Assembly: GCF_019218755.1 (NCBI RefSeq)
Contig: NZ_JAHUWZ010000009.1
Span: forward strand, 1-64,000
DNA: 64,000 bases
Direction of reading: 5' to 3'
Origin: Acidovorax sp. sif1233
Lineage (GTDB): Bacteria > Pseudomonadota > Gammaproteobacteria > Burkholderiales > Burkholderiaceae_C
The notes beneath the pieces are model-generated. The model did not search any database. It saw only the letters and a program-made list of their open reading frames with translations, and was not told the origin of the DNA. This document shows, one piece after another, positions 17,101 to 27,545 of this stretch (position 1 is the first letter of the stretch; every line of letters begins with the position of its first letter). A program made the position numbers and the translations under genes.

Positions 17101-20100
17101 GCGCTGTTCGATCTCCTGCGCTAGACTGAGAACGTCCCCCGCAGAGCGGATGGAAGTCAGGTCAATGCCGTCGGCTTTGGCAGATGCGTCCACCCACACA
17201 GCTGCGGGGGATTTTTCGTTGAAGTCCACCGCCTCCACCGTGTAGAGCGGATTGGCATGATTGGCGTCCACCGTTTCCTTGACGGTGAGCTTCGCCATCA
17301 GCATGCGCCCATCCATATCCATGGGCACGAAGAAGCGGTGCACAGCCCGGACATTAGTGTTCCCGTCCCGGTCTTCCTTGCTCCACCCGAAGATCGCGCC
17401 TTGGTACAGGTGGTCGAGGTTTGCCACTGCGCGAGACTGGGCCTGGGCACTGGCCGACTTCTCCACCGCCTTGCGGCTGAGCATCTTGTCCAGCGTATTG
17501 CGCGACACATTGGCCTGCAGTCCCGTCGCCTCATTGGTGAGCGCCTTGCCCTGGAACTCCTGGGCTGCCACCCGCGCTTCCGTGAACGTGGATGCTTGGC
17601 GCAGCGGACTGTCATCCGCGCGAGAGAAGCCCGGGTCGCCACTCGTGCCGCCGCCGTCGCCGCCCCTTTCAACCCAGCCGCGCGCGGGCAGGATGTAGGC
17701 CTGGATGATGTCGTCGTCCGTCATCCGCAGATTGCGGAAGCCCGGCACATGGGCGCGCAGAAAGTTGCGGATCGCGGCCACGGCGCGCTGCACAAAATGC
17801 AGCCGGGGGTTCTTCTCCGCCATCTCCGCCAGCACTTCCTCGGCGGCCTCGCGCACGCTCAGCTCCCGCACGCCGCGCAGCCCGTACTCCTGGATCTTGG
17901 CCGCCACCTCGGCCTCGCGCATCGTGGCCACCTGGTTCAGAACCAGATCCAGCTCGCGCCCGAAATTGCCGCGCAGCCCGTGGTGGCCCAGCACCTCGTG
18001 GAACAACACGCGGGCGGCATCGGTGGGCGTGTTCAGCCGCGAGGCCATCAGGTAGGCCTTGCCACGGTAGTAGAAGCCCTCCGGCGCACCGCGCGCGCCG
18101 CCGCTGCGCTGGCGCAGATCGGCCCTGCGGGCAGCCTCCGGCACCCGTGGGTCTTGCATGTCGAAGGCCACCACCACCGCGGGCGCGTTCGGGCCCCATG
18201 CAGAGCGGATCGCATCCACCGTGGCGGACACGGAATCGACCGCCTGGCGCTGCGCCGCCTCCGAGTAGGCCGCCGGCCGCTGCACGACATTGAGGAACGC
18301 CTGGGCATCAAACTCAGCCGCGCCAGCCTCGCTCTCGGTTGCTTCCCGGCGGAATAGCGCCACGCCGCCGTCTTCGCCTTCGCGGGTCTGGATCACCTCC
18401 ACCAGCCTGTCCAGCGACTGGTTGATTGCCGCGCGCTCGGCCCCGGCGGGGAACGGGCGCTTGAAACCCCACGGCGTGGCGATGACCGCGTTTTCCGGGC
18501 CATAGTTCAGGAAGGGGCTGCGCCCTCCCCGTTCGGCGATCTTGTCCTCCACGTAGCCCTGGAAGGCGCGCGCGGCCAGTTCGTGGGGGCGCGTCCAGTA
18601 GTCCTGCCCGCGGCCCTGGTCCAGATCCGTGGCGTTCATGACGAACTCCGTGGGCACCATACGCGACTTCTCGCTGGTGGCCTGCGCGTCCGCGAGCATC
18701 TTCAGCCGGGCGCTGTAGTTCTGCATACGGCCGCGCAGCCGGTCCAGCGGCCCGTCCTGGTCCGCGCTGAAACCCTGGCGGCCGCGTACCGCCTTCATCA
18801 CAGCGCTGAGCCGATTGAGCGCATCGTTCGTCCAGCGGATGCCCGAAGTGATCGAGCGGCCCGAGCCCTTGGACTCCACGCGCAGCTCCAGCAGCTCCCC
18901 CGCGACGATCTTCTCCGCGACCGAATCGAACTCGGCCAGCTGCTCGGCCGTGGCCGCCTTGTTGTGGCGTTTGTAGTAGCGCGCATCGAGGTCGCGGGCC
19001 AGGTCGGCGCGGATGCCGTCCAGGCGCTGCTTCACCTCCTGGCGGGCGGTGGCCACGAACTTGTCCGCGCGGGCCGCATCCTCCACATAGGCCTCAGCCT
19101 TGCGCGAGATCGTGCGCATCACGTCCCCATAGGCGTCGCGTAGCTCGGGGCGCAGGCCGGAGCGCTCACCGCGCGTGCCACCGCTGGCCATGTCGTCCTC
19201 GGGAGCGTCATGCACCCGCAGGGAGCGGGTGCCATCCTTGGCCACCACCCACTCGGCGGGCGCCTTGCCGTCCTGGCGCCCGAAATAGTGGTCCAGCGCA
19301 TGGAACCACTCGTGCGCGAGCGAGCCCGCGCCGTTCATCTTGGTCAGGTTGATGACCACCTTGTCCAGCTCGTAGTGCGCACGCGCGCCGCTCAGGCCAT
19401 GGCCACGGGCACCAAACGCCAGCGCCAGCTCTCCGTTCAGGCTGATCGCGCGCGGCGGCACGTCCATCACCTCGGCCAGGTCCAGCAGGCCGTCATAGGC
19501 ATCGTTCAGCAGTTCCTGACGCTCCTGCTGGTTGTTCCAATTGCCGAACTCCACGCCCCGAAAGCCGAACACCTCCGTGAAATCGCTATCCCGCGCGTCA
19601 CCCGTGCGGCGCTCCGCGCCCAGGCGCTGGTCGGACGGCGGGCGCGGCAGATCCGCCTCGCCGAAAGTGGTGTTCGTCTCGATGATGGCCTGCGCGTTGA
19701 CCACCATGTACCCCAGCGCCGCTTCGCGGGTGGGGAACACCTGGTCCACCACCTTTACGCGCTTGCGGTCGCTGACATCGCGCCAGATTTCATACCCCGC
19801 GCCGTCGCCGCGCACCGGCACCACGCGGTGCTTCTGGCTGACCGCCAGCAGGGGCACGGCCTGCTCGGCTTCCTCGCGCGTGGCGTAGGTTTCCCGCCCC
19901 ATCTGGCGCGGCTGATTGAACGCATCGAGGCGGCGCGTGTCGCGCACCGCCCAGCGCCCCTCTTCGTCCACGCGGCTGCTCTTGACGATCTCGCTGATCT
20001 CGAATCGGCGCGCCCAGGCGGGGCGCTCGTCAGCGCTGCGCGGGCGGCGCACCTTCGCGGCGGGGCCGGCCTTGTCCTTGCGCGCGCCGCCAATTTTTTC

Positions 20101-23100
20101 ACCGAAATCGGTGATGCGGTCGTTAGTGGGCGCAGGCGATTCCGCTACAGAATTTGCAGCATCCTGCGCAACACTGGCAGGCGCTGGAGCTGGGTTATTC
20201 TTCGATTCCTCGGCCCGCTGTTGCGTCTCCGGCAACTTCATCCGTGCCCGCGGCCCGACGCGCAGTTCCTGGGCCGTCGGCTCAGTGCCATGGTTGCGGG
20301 GTTGCGAACCCGGAGCGAATTCAAACTTCCCGGCACTGTCCTGGACCACCTGACGGACATCGACACTCCAGCGGTTTTCCTCGGCCGCCGGGTGGTAGGC
20401 CAGCACCACGTCGAACCCGCTGTAGCTGCGGACCACGTTGCCAGGGGTGAAGTAGGCCGCCCGCGCCTTCGCCTCGTTTTCTGCCTTCTTGGCCAGGATT
20501 CCGCGCGGCGCAGGCTTCTTGGGTGCTGCAGGCGCAGCTGGCGCGCTCGCGCCGGAGGCTGCGGCCGATTCCGCCAGCAACCCGCGCAGCGGAAACTGCA
20601 GGCGGTCCTGCCCATCCACCTTGATGTGCCCAATCTTCACGCGCACCGCGCCGGAGCCTCCCTCGAAGGTGTAGCCATCGTGCACGCCGGTGCGCATGTC
20701 GGCAGGGGGCTTCGCCCCGAGCCAATTCAGGTATGCAAGAGCGGCCTGCCGCGCGGCTTCCGGCGTCAAGGCATCACCGTGCGGCTTTGCAGCGCCCTTC
20801 TTTTCAGCTACGTTTTTGATAGCTTCTGGCGCTTTGCCATCAGGCGCTGCGGACTCGTTCCCGCCATCCTTTTGTGCGCTGGGCGAGTTTCTCACTGCCT
20901 CCAGCGCCTGCTCCACCGGCGCATCGAGCACGATGGCCTTCACAGGCTTTCCTTCCTCGGCGGCGGCCAGTGCCTGGTGGTGCCCGTCGATCACATGGCC
21001 ATCGCTGGACACGATCACGGCGCGGTCCCCGGTGGCGGTCTTCGCTGCCTCCACCTTGGCGGGCGAGTATTCCGCCTGGGTGGGCTTCAGGTCGGCGGCG
21101 TTCACCGCGGTGGTTTCGTGCGCGATGCCCTGCGCGTTCAGGTGCTTGACCAGCCCGCCGTGCGACTGTGCGGGCACCTGCGGCATATCGGCGCGCGGGA
21201 TGCCCAGGGTTCCCGTCTCCGGCGCGAAGGTCTGAACCGCCTTCGCCTCGGCGGCCCGGAGCTGATCCACCAGCTTCTTGCGCCGTGCCTTGAGCGTGAC
21301 GGGCACCTTGCGGCTTTTCATCGCCGCTTCGATATCGCCGCCGCCCTGGCCCATGGCCGCCGGCGCCGTCTGCAGGATCTTGGCCTCTACGTCGCGCAGC
21401 TGCTGGCGCAAGGCTTCGGTTTCGCCGCCTTGCGCTTGAGCTTGCGCGCCAGGCGCTGGCGCTGCTTGCGCTCCAGGGTTCGTAGCAGCGGTGCTGCCAT
21501 CAGCTACCCCTGCCGCGCGCGCGCCGCGCGGGCCTCCGCTTCCTTGAGCATCTGGTGCTGGGCGTGCGACTGCTGACGCTGCTCCGACTTGCGGCGGTTC
21601 CGTGCGAGCTTGCTGGGCTTGGGTGGCTTCAGGGCCATTGGAGGTTCCTTCGATGGTGGAGGTGGAAAGGTCTGCCGGCACCGGGCCGGCGTCCTCGCTC
21701 AGCGAGGCAAAAGCGGCATCCGCGCGCTCGGCGCCTGGCACGGTGCCCGCCTGCTCGGCGTCCAGCTCGGCCTGCAGGGCCTGCTTCTCACGCTTCGTGC
21801 GACGGCGCTCCAGTTCGCGGGCGAGCTGGGCCCGCACGCCCTTGTCCTGGGCCGAGCGGAAGGCGGTGGAGAGCTGCACGTCGCTCCAGGCAGAAAGGCC
21901 GGTCGCAATTTCCCCGGTGTCGGGGTCGATGCCATCTGCTGCGGGCTGCTTCTTGGCTTGCTTCGAGGCCTCGCGTTCCCGCTCCTGCTGCGCAGTGGCG
22001 AGGGCCGCGTCCGTCTCGATGGCGGCCTGCGTGTCGGCAGCGTTTTGCAGCTGCTGCGAAACGCCCGTATCCAGGGCCAGGGCCGCCCCAGCAGAAAGGG
22101 AACCCGCACGGGGGTCGATTCCCGCGCGCTGGCTTGGCGTTTGCTGCTCGTCGGCCAGCGCCAGGTTGCCCGTCTCGAAGTCACGCGTGAATTCCACGGT
22201 GTTCTCGCGGGCGGGTGCCGCCCCGGGCTGGGTCTCGAAGTCCGCTTCGGCCACCCGTGGGGCATTGGCGTCCACTGCAGCGCCCGTCACCGTGGGCGCG
22301 TTGGGATCTACAACGCCGGGAGCAGTCGTCCACGCGGGGACCGATGCCTCGGCCTTCGCCTGGGCATCCGCTGCAGCGGCCTCCGCAGCTTGCCGCCCGG
22401 TGACCGCCTGCGAAAGCGGGTCGGCGCCCTGTTGGGCACCGTGACGAAGGCCATCCAGCGCGCCCATGCCAGCGCCCGTGATTCCACCCAGCGCCGCGCC
22501 CATGGCAGCAGCACCAGCCACGCCCTTGCTCGGGTCAATGCTGGGGTCATAGGGCACGGCCGCACGTTGGCCCTCGTACTGGGTCACGCCTTCCTCGATA
22601 CCCTCCTGCAGGGCCTCGGACGCGCCCGTCTTGAGCGCACGCGCCACCGTGCCGCCGGTGAACCCCTTGGCTCCAGCCAGGATCTTTTCCGCGCCAAAGG
22701 CGCCACCGGCGCCGCCGACAATGGCCGGGAACACGCTGGCCTGCCGGCCCGCCGCTACCGCCTGGTCCTCGGTGGCTCCCGCCTTGGTCGCCAGCTCGTA
22801 GGCAGTGCCAGCGGCATCGCCACCAGCCATCGCAGCCCCTGCAGCCACGCCGCCAGCGCGGCCCGCGAGTTCCATGGCCTTGGCGCCGCCACCCGCAACC
22901 CGCGCCGCCGTCGTGGCCCCCTTCACCGCAAGGCCCGGCCCCACGAAAGAACCCGCAGCCTGGGCTGCGGCCAGCACGGGGTTGTTCACGATGTGCCGCC
23001 CCACGGCGGCTACTTCATCGCCCACGCCCTCGGCGGCTGCCAGATCCGCGCCCAGCCGCTGCTTCTCGGCCTTCACCACATCGGATTGCTTGTCCTCACC

Positions 23101-23334
23101 CGCCTTGACGATGTTCTTGTCGATCCACTTGGACACATCATTGCCTGGCTTCACGAAGTTGGCAGCGGAAGACACGCCGCCGGCCGCCGCATTGGCGGCT
23201 TCGATCACGGTGTCGTTGATCGCCGCACCTATAGAACGCTTCGGGGGCTCGGCAAGAGATCCCTTTTCCCAGTCAGTTGCGGATTGCGTGGTGGGAGCTT
23301 GAATGCTGCCCTTTTCCCAGTCAGTATTTGCCAT
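14182..23334 (-). CDS. Giant polyvalent virion protein (3050 residues)
   Basis: One frame of 3050 codons. Residues 1-36 carry two DWEKG repeats. About 70-330 is Ala/Gly-rich and could penetrate membranes. About 715-820 is a ParB-like domain ([24 protein letters not shown]). Around 1345-1355 [14 protein letters not shown] marks a large polyvalent protein-associated domain with a zinc-protease-like motif, and near 1780 [11 protein letters not shown] is a second HExxxHH site. About 2370-2450 is the PLxRFG domain ([11 protein letters not shown]). Polyvalent proteins of this kind are packed in the virion and injected with DNA to protect it or modify the host. It has its own late motif 37 bases upstream. 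The exact domain set needs a profile search; no break is seen. Confidence 0.85.
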   Translation of the reverse strand: MANTDWEKGSIQAPTTQSATDWEKGSLAEPPKRSIGAAINDTVIEAANAAAGGVSSAANFVKPGNDVSKWIDKNIVKAGEDKQSDVVKAEKQRLGADLAAAEGVGDEVAAVGRHIVNNPVLAAAQAAGSFVGPGLAVKGATTAARVAGGGAKAMELAGRAGGVAAGAAMAGGDAAGTAYELATKAGATEDQAVAAGRQASVFPAIVGGAGGAFGAEKILAGAKGFTGGTVARALKTGASEALQEGIEEGVTQYEGQRAAVPYDPSIDPSKGVAGAAAMGAALGGITGAGMGALDGLRHGAQQGADPLSQAVTGRQAAEAAAADAQAKAEASVPAWTTAPGVVDPNAPTVTGAAVDANAPRVAEADFETQPGAAPARENTVEFTRDFETGNLALADEQQTPSQRAGIDPRAGSLSAGAALALDTGVSQQLQNAADTQAAIETDAALATAQQEREREASKQAKKQPAADGIDPDTGEIATGLSAWSDVQLSTAFRSAQDKGVRAQLARELERRRTKREKQALQAELDAEQAGTVPGAERADAAFASLSEDAGPVPADLSTSTIEGTSNGPEATQAQQARTEPPQVGAASAVARPAPDAQGSGGPRGARAAGVADGSTAATNPGAQAAPAPGAQAQAQGGETEALRQQLRDVEAKILQTAPAAMGQGGGDIEAAMKSRKVPVTLKARRKKLVDQLRAAEAKAVQTFAPETGTLGIPRADMPQVPAQSHGGLVKHLNAQGIAHETTAVNAADLKPTQAEYSPAKVEAAKTATGDRAVIVSSDGHVIDGHHQALAAAEEGKPVKAIVLDAPVEQALEAVRNSPSAQKDGGNESAAPDGKAPEAIKNVAEKKGAAKPHGDALTPEAARQAALAYLNWLGAKPPADMRTGVHDGYTFEGGSGAVRVKIGHIKVDGQDRLQFPLRGLLAESAAASGASAPAAPAAPKKPAPRGILAKKAENEAKARAAYFTPGNVVRSYSGFDVVLAYHPAAEENRWSVDVRQVVQDSAGKFEFAPGSQPRNHGTEPTAQELRVGPRARMKLPETQQRAEESKNNPAPAPASVAQDAANSVAESPAPTNDRITDFGEKIGGARKDKAGPAAKVRRPRSADERPAWARRFEISEIVKSSRVDEEGRWAVRDTRRLDAFNQPRQMGRETYATREEAEQAVPLLAVSQKHRVVPVRGDGAGYEIWRDVSDRKRVKVVDQVFPTREAALGYMVVNAQAIIETNTTFGEADLPRPPSDQRLGAERRTGDARDSDFTEVFGFRGVEFGNWNNQQERQELLNDAYDGLLDLAEVMDVPPRAISLNGELALAFGARGHGLSGARAHYELDKVVINLTKMNGAGSLAHEWFHALDHYFGRQDGKAPAEWVVAKDGTRSLRVHDAPEDDMASGGTRGERSGLRPELRDAYGDVMRTISRKAEAYVEDAARADKFVATARQEVKQRLDGIRADLARDLDARYYKRHNKAATAEQLAEFDSVAEKIVAGELLELRVESKGSGRSITSGIRWTNDALNRLSAVMKAVRGRQGFSADQDGPLDRLRGRMQNYSARLKMLADAQATSEKSRMVPTEFVMNATDLDQGRGQDYWTRPHELAARAFQGYVEDKIAERGGRSPFLNYGPENAVIATPWGFKRPFPAGAERAAINQSLDRLVEVIQTREGEDGGVALFRREATESEAGAAEFDAQAFLNVVQRPAAYSEAAQRQAVDSVSATVDAIRSAWGPNAPAVVVAFDMQDPRVPEAARRADLRQRSGGARGAPEGFYYRGKAYLMASRLNTPTDAARVLFHEVLGHHGLRGNFGRELDLVLNQVATMREAEVAAKIQEYGLRGVRELSVREAAEEVLAEMAEKNPRLHFVQRAVAAIRNFLRAHVPGFRNLRMTDDDIIQAYILPARGWVERGGDGGGTSGDPGFSRADDSPLRQASTFTEARVAAQEFQGKALTNEATGLQANVSRNTLDKMLSRKAVEKSASAQAQSRAVANLDHLYQGAIFGWSKEDRDGNTNVRAVHRFFVPMDMDGRMLMAKLTVKETVDANHANPLYTVEAVDFNEKSPAAVWVDASAKADGIDLTSIRSAGDVLSLAQEIEQRNAEDDGDTMFSRSKLQEMKASALDQIQQALSHPGKVSLWDKSVGTMRHLGERAPAFKPVFESAQRFIDDVALLANDAADFAPRLLPRVDSWRDLTKKPISAEDNKALARPLFEGTLMWGRDVDGKPVLADDLTAKYASMSADDKAQLMLAAGRIEPSVLQMWRGLPLPQFEASVNSRFEGKVLKPGVVWTGDELRGMFGLTDQQVSLYQEARAAIDRSIDVTTRADMLRALGDQYAPMRDAVLEQATLADAMELLTRTLQDDARGDPDQADRLMALNNQVVDRYERAKELMAEGYAPLSRFGRYTVDVVDAAGERQYFGMFETMREANQMRMRLASAFPGAAVTSGTMSQEAYKLFQGITPESLEMFGNMLGLSAEGSDARDKAFQEYLKLAKNNHSALKRLIHRKGIAGYSEDVGRVLASFVYSNARQGAGALNAGTMETAINNIPKEQGELRDVAVGLQGYIRDPQEEGQAVRGMLFAQYLGGSLASAFVNTTQPFTVTLPWLSQFGGMRAAGTQMGRALKDMGTKGFRYEADLAAALQHAEDDGVVSPQEIHQLMAQARGAGTLRTGDGTRLGDARATAANHWERAKVAWGQPFALAEQFNRRSTFIAAYRLAKEKGLDRPADFARRAVLETQFLYSKANKPKWGRGAVGGTLMTFKTYSISYLELMQRTWNAGEPGSPERAAGRRAVGWAVAMLMLMGGAGGLPFMEDLEDLIDGVGQLMGYNLSTKQWRKQVLRDALGKELATFMEQGVSGLPGAPIDVSGRLGMGNLIPGTGLFLTKPNRERDLLEVAGPAGDLVARGFGAARKALTGDVGGAALEVAPTAVRNAAKGIDMATSGIYKDTKGYKVIDTTLDEAVAKAIGFQPRSVAEVQESNSFMQRSKSFYVQTSSDIKAQWAQALFNKDEAALERVRERLADWNRNNPEQPIVVKMPDVWKKVREMGKDRTQRIADTAPKALRQQMRELAKEQA

Positions 23335-23626
23335 CCCCCCACTGTTCCGCCAAGGGGATCAGATGCGAAACCCTATGCTGGGATGAAGGTACGCACTGGA
23401 CTACGATGGAACTCTCACACCACCATTACCAACGGGATTCTTCCTTAAGGGCTGGGGACAGACGCAATGAGCCCCGAAATCGCCTCTGGGTCCAAGCCTC
23501 GGGCGTGTTCGCAGTAGCTATCCGCCCGCTTCCGATCATCTCCATGGCGATAGAGAATGATCATCCGTCGGAGAGGCTGTGCGTAGGAGAGAAGACCAAG
23601 CTCTCTCACCATGGCCGGCCGTCAAT
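23335..23626. other. Gap upstream of the giant gene
   Basis: It contains late motif copy 6 at 23371-23385 and the end of the Rex-like unit. About 240 remaining bases show no gene. Confidence 0.5.
23371..23385 (-). promoter_or_regulatory. Late promoter-like motif, copy 6 (giant gene)
   Basis: Minus strand CATCCCAGCATAGGG then TTTCG, 37 bases before the start of the 3050-residue protein. The downstream TTTCG is shared with copy 7. Confidence 0.6.
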
Positions 23627-24235
23627 TTAATTGCTCGATATCCGAGATGCTTTTGCATCAACTATTGCCCCGTAACCTACGGGAAGCTTCTCTTCACTAG
23701 CTTGGAATGTCTCTTCCTTGACAGCATTAAATTGCTGTTTCGCCGCTTGTCGCGCGGCCTCCAAAACCAACTCGCCCCTCAGCGTGTGAAGACTCAACAT
23801 ACCCTCAAACAACCCCCACATCTTAATGAACACAAAGGAAACAACAACAACCTCGATAAAACAGAGAATACGCCCAAGACTAACCACAAAGTCTCTGACA
23901 TCAATTACAACAACTTCTTCCCTGCCCTTAGAAACTGCAGCAACAACAATTACCACAATCAAAGCTATCACAGTAGAAGCAAGTAGCCCCACCCAATAAT
24001 ACTGCTGCCGAGAAAGTGATTTTGTAAGCTTCTCAGCCTGACTCGGCGTTAGCTTATCTGCTTGAATGAAATTAGCGGTCAATGGCATTACCTGAACGAG
24101 GGACGCCGCAAGAAAACCAAGAAAAGCGATTAATCCCTCCTTCATATCAACCCAGACACCAATTGGCGTGCCCAATGCTGCCCCCGCCCCTACAACCAGG
24201 GGCAACACAATGGAAGCAATGGAACGCAATTTCAT
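23627..24235 (-). CDS. Four-helix membrane protein, RexB-like partner
   Basis: A 202-residue protein with four strong hydrophobic segments: about 8-30, 34-57, 79-102 and 120-142. A hydrophilic C-terminal tail of about 55 residues follows. In lambda, RexB is a four-helix membrane channel paired with the cytosolic sensor RexA. Here the same pairing and gene order occur, with a 13-base gap between stop and start. The protein is longer than lambda RexB (144 residues) and shows no obvious identity with it, so the call rests on topology and context. AT-rich relative to flanking virion genes. Confidence 0.5.
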   Translation of the reverse strand: MKLRSIASIVLPLVVGAGAALGTPIGVWVDMKEGLIAFLGFLAASLVQVMPLTANFIQADKLTPSQAEKLTKSLSRQQYYWVGLLASTVIALIVVIVVAAVSKGREEVVVIDVRDFVVSLGRILCFIEVVVVSFVFIKMWGLFEGMLSLHTLRGELVLEAARQAAKQQFNAVKEETFQASEEKLPVGYGAIVDAKASRISSN

Positions 24236-24248
24236 TCAATTCCGAACT

Positions 24249-25283
24249 TCAGTTCGCCTCTATTTTTCCTGATGTAACAAATTCTTGATACGCTTTAAAC
24301 ATCGAACGCCTAACATCAAAAGGATCTAGCAATGAGCCGATCATTTGATTATCATCAACTTGAGCACTCAACAGCCGCACCAAAGCAGGGAATTGCAATC
24401 GAATCTGACCACTAGTATCAAGCTCCTGATTCTTAGACTTGATTTGCAACTCACCATCGGGCAAATTACGAAGTCCTGTTTCCAATTGTTTAAGCGCCGT
24501 ACGTTCTATTCTTCTTCGTTTGGTTTCAAATCCTATATGAACTCGAACCCGGAGATCAGCATCCGCGGGAACCGCACTGAGCAACGAATCAACGCTAGCA
24601 TCCCCATCCATTAACTCCGACAATACTCTTGCAGCGGTGTTTCTGTTTATTCTCCTGGCGGCACCGACACTCTCATCGTTCCCCTGCGCTTTTTCCTGCG
24701 TACTAACATTTACAGGCCTAGCAGCAACGCCTCCAACAATAATCTCTTGAATGTCTTGCAAATCCCCACCGACCGCATCGGGATTAAATTTTGCAGCAAG
24801 AACCACGGGAAGATTTTCAGGAAGAATATTTGTTTTTTGACTTAAAAGCCATGAAAAGTAATTCTCGAGATCCGCTGTCCTAAGCGACATACTCTGAACC
24901 ACAAAAACATGATCACCCTTGATCATCCAAAACATTTGGGAATGAACATACTCGCTCATTTCTGGCGCCTGCATCTGCTGCACGGGCAGCGCAGCTGCGT
25001 TCTCATCGGCTATCTGACACAGCGCTTGAAGATGCCCCCTTGTAAAATGAAGGATATCGCCGGAAACGCACATAAACTCCTGCGTGCCGGGCATGAACAA
25101 GTTAATGAAATAACTATCTGTTCCTATAACTTGCAACCGCGACTTATATCTTTCACGGATCCTCACACCTTCGCCATCAGCACTTTCCATGGCGGCTCTC
25201 ACCATCTGTTCGAGCGTCTGAGGCGCACCAACAGGGCGCTGGTACTTCCGATAGTAGATCTTGACTGCTTTTTTACCCGCCAT
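24249..25283 (-). CDS. RexA-like cytosolic protein of a two-gene exclusion unit
   Basis: A 344-residue soluble protein; ATG at 25283 with GGAGGAG upstream. It starts basic (MAGKKAVKIYYRKYQRP). A central stretch, MFWMIKGDHVFVVQSMSLRT followed by ADLENYF, has the same order of features as the lambda RexA segment that couples a FVEGD-type strand to a helix after TTSDL. The match is from memory and low in identity. A helical C-terminal part (250-344) follows. Upstream lies a near-consensus LexA box; downstream is a four-helix membrane protein. Together these suggest a lysogen-expressed superinfection-exclusion system. An unrelated abortive infection pair is possible. Confidence 0.45.
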   Translation of the reverse strand: MAGKKAVKIYYRKYQRPVGAPQTLEQMVRAAMESADGEGVRIRERYKSRLQVIGTDSYFINLFMPGTQEFMCVSGDILHFTRGHLQALCQIADENAAALPVQQMQAPEMSEYVHSQMFWMIKGDHVFVVQSMSLRTADLENYFSWLLSQKTNILPENLPVVLAAKFNPDAVGGDLQDIQEIIVGGVAARPVNVSTQEKAQGNDESVGAARRINRNTAARVLSELMDGDASVDSLLSAVPADADLRVRVHIGFETKRRRIERTALKQLETGLRNLPDGELQIKSKNQELDTSGQIRLQFPALVRLLSAQVDDNQMIGSLLDPFDVRRSMFKAYQEFVTSGKIEAN

Positions 25284-25335
25284 TGAAAATGCTCCTCCAG
25301 AAGAGAACCACATCGTAACGAAGTACAACACTTGG

Positions 25336-25357
25336 ATACTGTATTTATTTACAGTAT
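25336..25357. promoter_or_regulatory. LexA (SOS) box over a divergent promoter
   Basis: TACTGTATTTATTTACAGTA (25337-25356) is a perfect 8-bp inverted repeat (ATACTGTA / TACAGTAT) with a 6-base AT spacer, and fits the CTGT-N8-ACAG LexA consensus of beta- and gammaproteobacteria. It lies between the Rex-like gene (start 25283, leftward) and the membrane protein at 25434 (rightward). On the plus strand it fills the spacer of TTGGAT (25332-25337)-N17-TATACG (25355-25360), so LexA binding would block that promoter. Confidence 0.75.
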
Positions 25358-25433
25358 ACGGGAGCGGCAGCGTAAGGGCAACGCCACGGACCGCTGGCGG
25401 TGTCTCACTACAAATTCGAAGAGGAAACAACAT

Positions 25434-25832
25434 ATGGGAACCTTCAGCCCTATCCACTGGCTCATAGTGGCTTTGACGGTAGCGCCCCTGCTGGCGCTCT
25501 TGATGGTCCCCACCTGGCGCATTCTGGAGCGCGCAGGCTACTCAGGCGCCTGGGCCTTGCTGATGTTCGTGCCCTTTGTCGGCTTCGCCCTTCTCTGGGT
25601 GCTCGCGTTCGTCAAGTGGCCCAACGACACACAAGGGAAGACACGCACCAGCGTCCCGTGGATCGTTGCTGGGATCGTGATGCTCCCGCTATCGATCGGT
25701 GCTGCGGTTGTCATGGCAAGTGCCGATGTGAGACGGGTGGCCACTGCGGAGCAGCTCCCTCAGTCGAAGTCCCCACCCCAGGGCGTCGACTGGGAGAAGG
25801 GCGTTATGACACCACCTCCCAGCAAACCCTAA
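25434..25832 (+). CDS. Membrane protein with C-terminal DWEKG tag, SOS-controlled
   Basis: A 132-residue protein; ATG at 25434 with GAGGAAA upstream. Three hydrophobic segments are visible: LIVALTVAPLLALLMV, WALLMFVPFVGFALLWVLAFV and WIVAGIVMLPLSIGAAVVMA. The ILERAGYSGAWALL pattern matches small inner-membrane proteins with a GW-type turn. The C-terminus carries VDWEKGVMTPPPSKP, sharing DWEKG with the N-terminus of the giant virion protein. It is the only rightward gene in the late region and is driven by a promoter overlapped by a LexA box. Function unknown. Confidence 0.65.
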   Translation: MGTFSPIHWLIVALTVAPLLALLMVPTWRILERAGYSGAWALLMFVPFVGFALLWVLAFVKWPNDTQGKTRTSVPWIVAGIVMLPLSIGAAVVMASADVRRVATAEQLPQSKSPPQGVDWEKGVMTPPPSKP

Positions 25833-27475
25833 GCGCGCGGCACCCACTTTTGTCCATCCCATACGGCAGTCTTGTCGCCGACGGTCGAGACGGTTCCTAC
25901 GGGGCGTGAGCTAGGGTTCAACAAAGCAGGCCCGCTTTTCGGTGGCTCCGCTCCCTGCCCCTCCATCCGCTTCATCTCTCCGGTACGTTCGTTCACCGCA
26001 CCCAGAATGCTCTCGGTCTTGTTGCCCTGAGCATCCGTGCCCCCCTGCAGCGCCACGGCCTTCCAGCTATCGCCCTTGCCCGTGAGTGCCTGCAGCGCCT
26101 GCTGGGCCTGCGTCTTTTGCTGCTGCGTGGAATTGGGGTCGGTCAGCACGCCACGCAGCTCTTCCTGCTGGAGCGCAGCCCGGGTCTGGAAGCCGCGCAC
26201 TGCAATCTCGCTGTCAGCGCGGCGACCCTCGATCCCTACCCGCTGCTGGTCCACCTGGAAGCCGCGCACCGCGCGCTGCGTGGCGCCGTCCTGCTGCAGG
26301 CCCTCACGCTGCAGCGCGCCGTTCTGCCGCATGGCCTCCTGGTCCATGCCGGGCTGAAACCCGCGCGCGGCCATGTCCGACCGAAGCAGGGCCTGGTACT
26401 CCATCACGTCCGGGTTGTTCTCGGCGCCCTTTCCACCCCAGCGCCGCGTGTTGGTGATGCTGTCGGCGGAAACCTTGGCGCTGCGCAGGTCGTTGCGCGC
26501 CTGCCAGTCGTTGCCGCTGTGGCGCACGGTGGGAGCGGTGATGCCCGCGGGCGCAAACCCGCGTTCGGTCGATGGCGCCGGCGCAGGGGACCAGCTACCG
26601 GGCACGAAGCCACGCGCCACGTTGTCGCCAGCGCCCATGGACTGGGCGCTGGGCTGTCCCGTGAAGCCCGGGGCGAACCCCATCCCGCTGGCTTGGTCGC
26701 TGTACTGGCCGGGGCCGTGCTTGAACACGCCGGGCTGTACCTCCGCCCCCGTGGCACCGCCCGCTGGCGCCTGCGTTCCCGTCGCCAGGCGCTGGTCGGC
26801 GGGGTTCGGCGTGGCCACGGGTGCCGGGCGCGGCGTGGGCGTGGCGGCCGCAGGTGCGGCTGGTGCGGGCGGTTGCGCGGGCGAGCTCGTGGCCGCGTAC
26901 AGCCCGGCGGCGCCGGCCAGCGGCGGCGCATAGCCCGCTACCCCCTGCGCGGCCGATGCGGCAGGGGCCGCGGCGCCGGCGAGCCGGCTACCTGCCCCTG
27001 CAACAAAGCCCACCGCGCGCGGCACAGCGGCGGCGCCGGGCAGCGCGGCCAGCGTGTTGGTCACGTTGCGGCCCACCTCGGTGTTCGCCGCGCTGTCCTG
27101 CGAGCCATCGGGCGCCGGCGCGGTCAGCCCGCCGGTGGGGATGGTGCCGACACGGCGGCGCAGATCCTCGTCAGCCGAACCACCCTGCGCAAAGAACATC
27201 TGCGGCTCGAAGCCACGCGGAACAATCGCCGTGTCGGGCGCGGGCTCGTGGGTGGCATCAACGGCCCGCTGCAGCGCCTCCGTGCCCCCCATGGCGTGCA
27301 CGGTGTCGGGCGGCAAGACGAACTCGCCCGGCTTCACCATGGCGGGGATGCTATCGGGCGCCTGGTTCTGGGCCTGGGCCAGGGCCGCCTCGTGGCCGGG
27401 GGCAAAGCCCCGGACGGCGGGATTCGGTGCGGGCTCGCTGGCCTCGCGCTGTTTCTTAGGTTGAAAGCCTCGCAT
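25829..27475 (-). CDS. Virion protein with RGF repeats
   Basis: A 548-residue protein of low complexity, rich in Ala, Pro, Gly and Gln. It carries at least eight RGF motifs (RGFQP, RGFAPG, RGFEP, RGFVPG, RGFQVD and others). Near the N-terminus IPAMVKPGEFVLPPDTVHAMGG is a segment familiar from tape-measure and internal virion proteins. A hydrophobic Ala/Gly stretch (about 165-205) may insert in membrane. Position before the giant polyvalent gene suggests an ejection (internal) protein. First gene after late motif copy 5. Confidence 0.55.
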   Translation of the reverse strand: MRGFQPKKQREASEPAPNPAVRGFAPGHEAALAQAQNQAPDSIPAMVKPGEFVLPPDTVHAMGGTEALQRAVDATHEPAPDTAIVPRGFEPQMFFAQGGSADEDLRRRVGTIPTGGLTAPAPDGSQDSAANTEVGRNVTNTLAALPGAAAVPRAVGFVAGAGSRLAGAAAPAASAAQGVAGYAPPLAGAAGLYAATSSPAQPPAPAAPAAATPTPRPAPVATPNPADQRLATGTQAPAGGATGAEVQPGVFKHGPGQYSDQASGMGFAPGFTGQPSAQSMGAGDNVARGFVPGSWSPAPAPSTERGFAPAGITAPTVRHSGNDWQARNDLRSAKVSADSITNTRRWGGKGAENNPDVMEYQALLRSDMAARGFQPGMDQEAMRQNGALQREGLQQDGATQRAVRGFQVDQQRVGIEGRRADSEIAVRGFQTRAALQQEELRGVLTDPNSTQQQKTQAQQALQALTGKGDSWKAVALQGGTDAQGNKTESILGAVNERTGEMKRMEGQGAEPPKSGPALLNPSSRPVGTVSTVGDKTAVWDGQKWVPRA

Positions 27476-27530
27476 GGATGCTCCTGTTCATTCAATCCGC
27501 AGTCTCTGCTCCAAGGGGGCAACCGCATAA

Positions 27531-27545
27531 CCCCATACGCGGCTA
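27531..27545 (-). promoter_or_regulatory. Late promoter-like motif, copy 5 (degenerate)
   Basis: Minus strand GTAGCCGCGTATGGGG then TTATG, 56 bases before the start at 27475 and overlapping the TAG stop of the gene before it. It keeps the G-Y-AT-GGG core but lost CGCCC. Confidence 0.45.

Noticed and set aside
14188..17124. Long plus-strand frame of 978 codons antisense to the giant virion gene
   Set aside because: It is the third-base-GC shadow of the minus-strand gene: His/Gln/Arg-rich with no domain, no ribosome binding site, and wholly inside a frame with recognisable domains. The same applies to the plus frames at 19210-21576, 21589-23448, 29527-31548 and 42000-44375.
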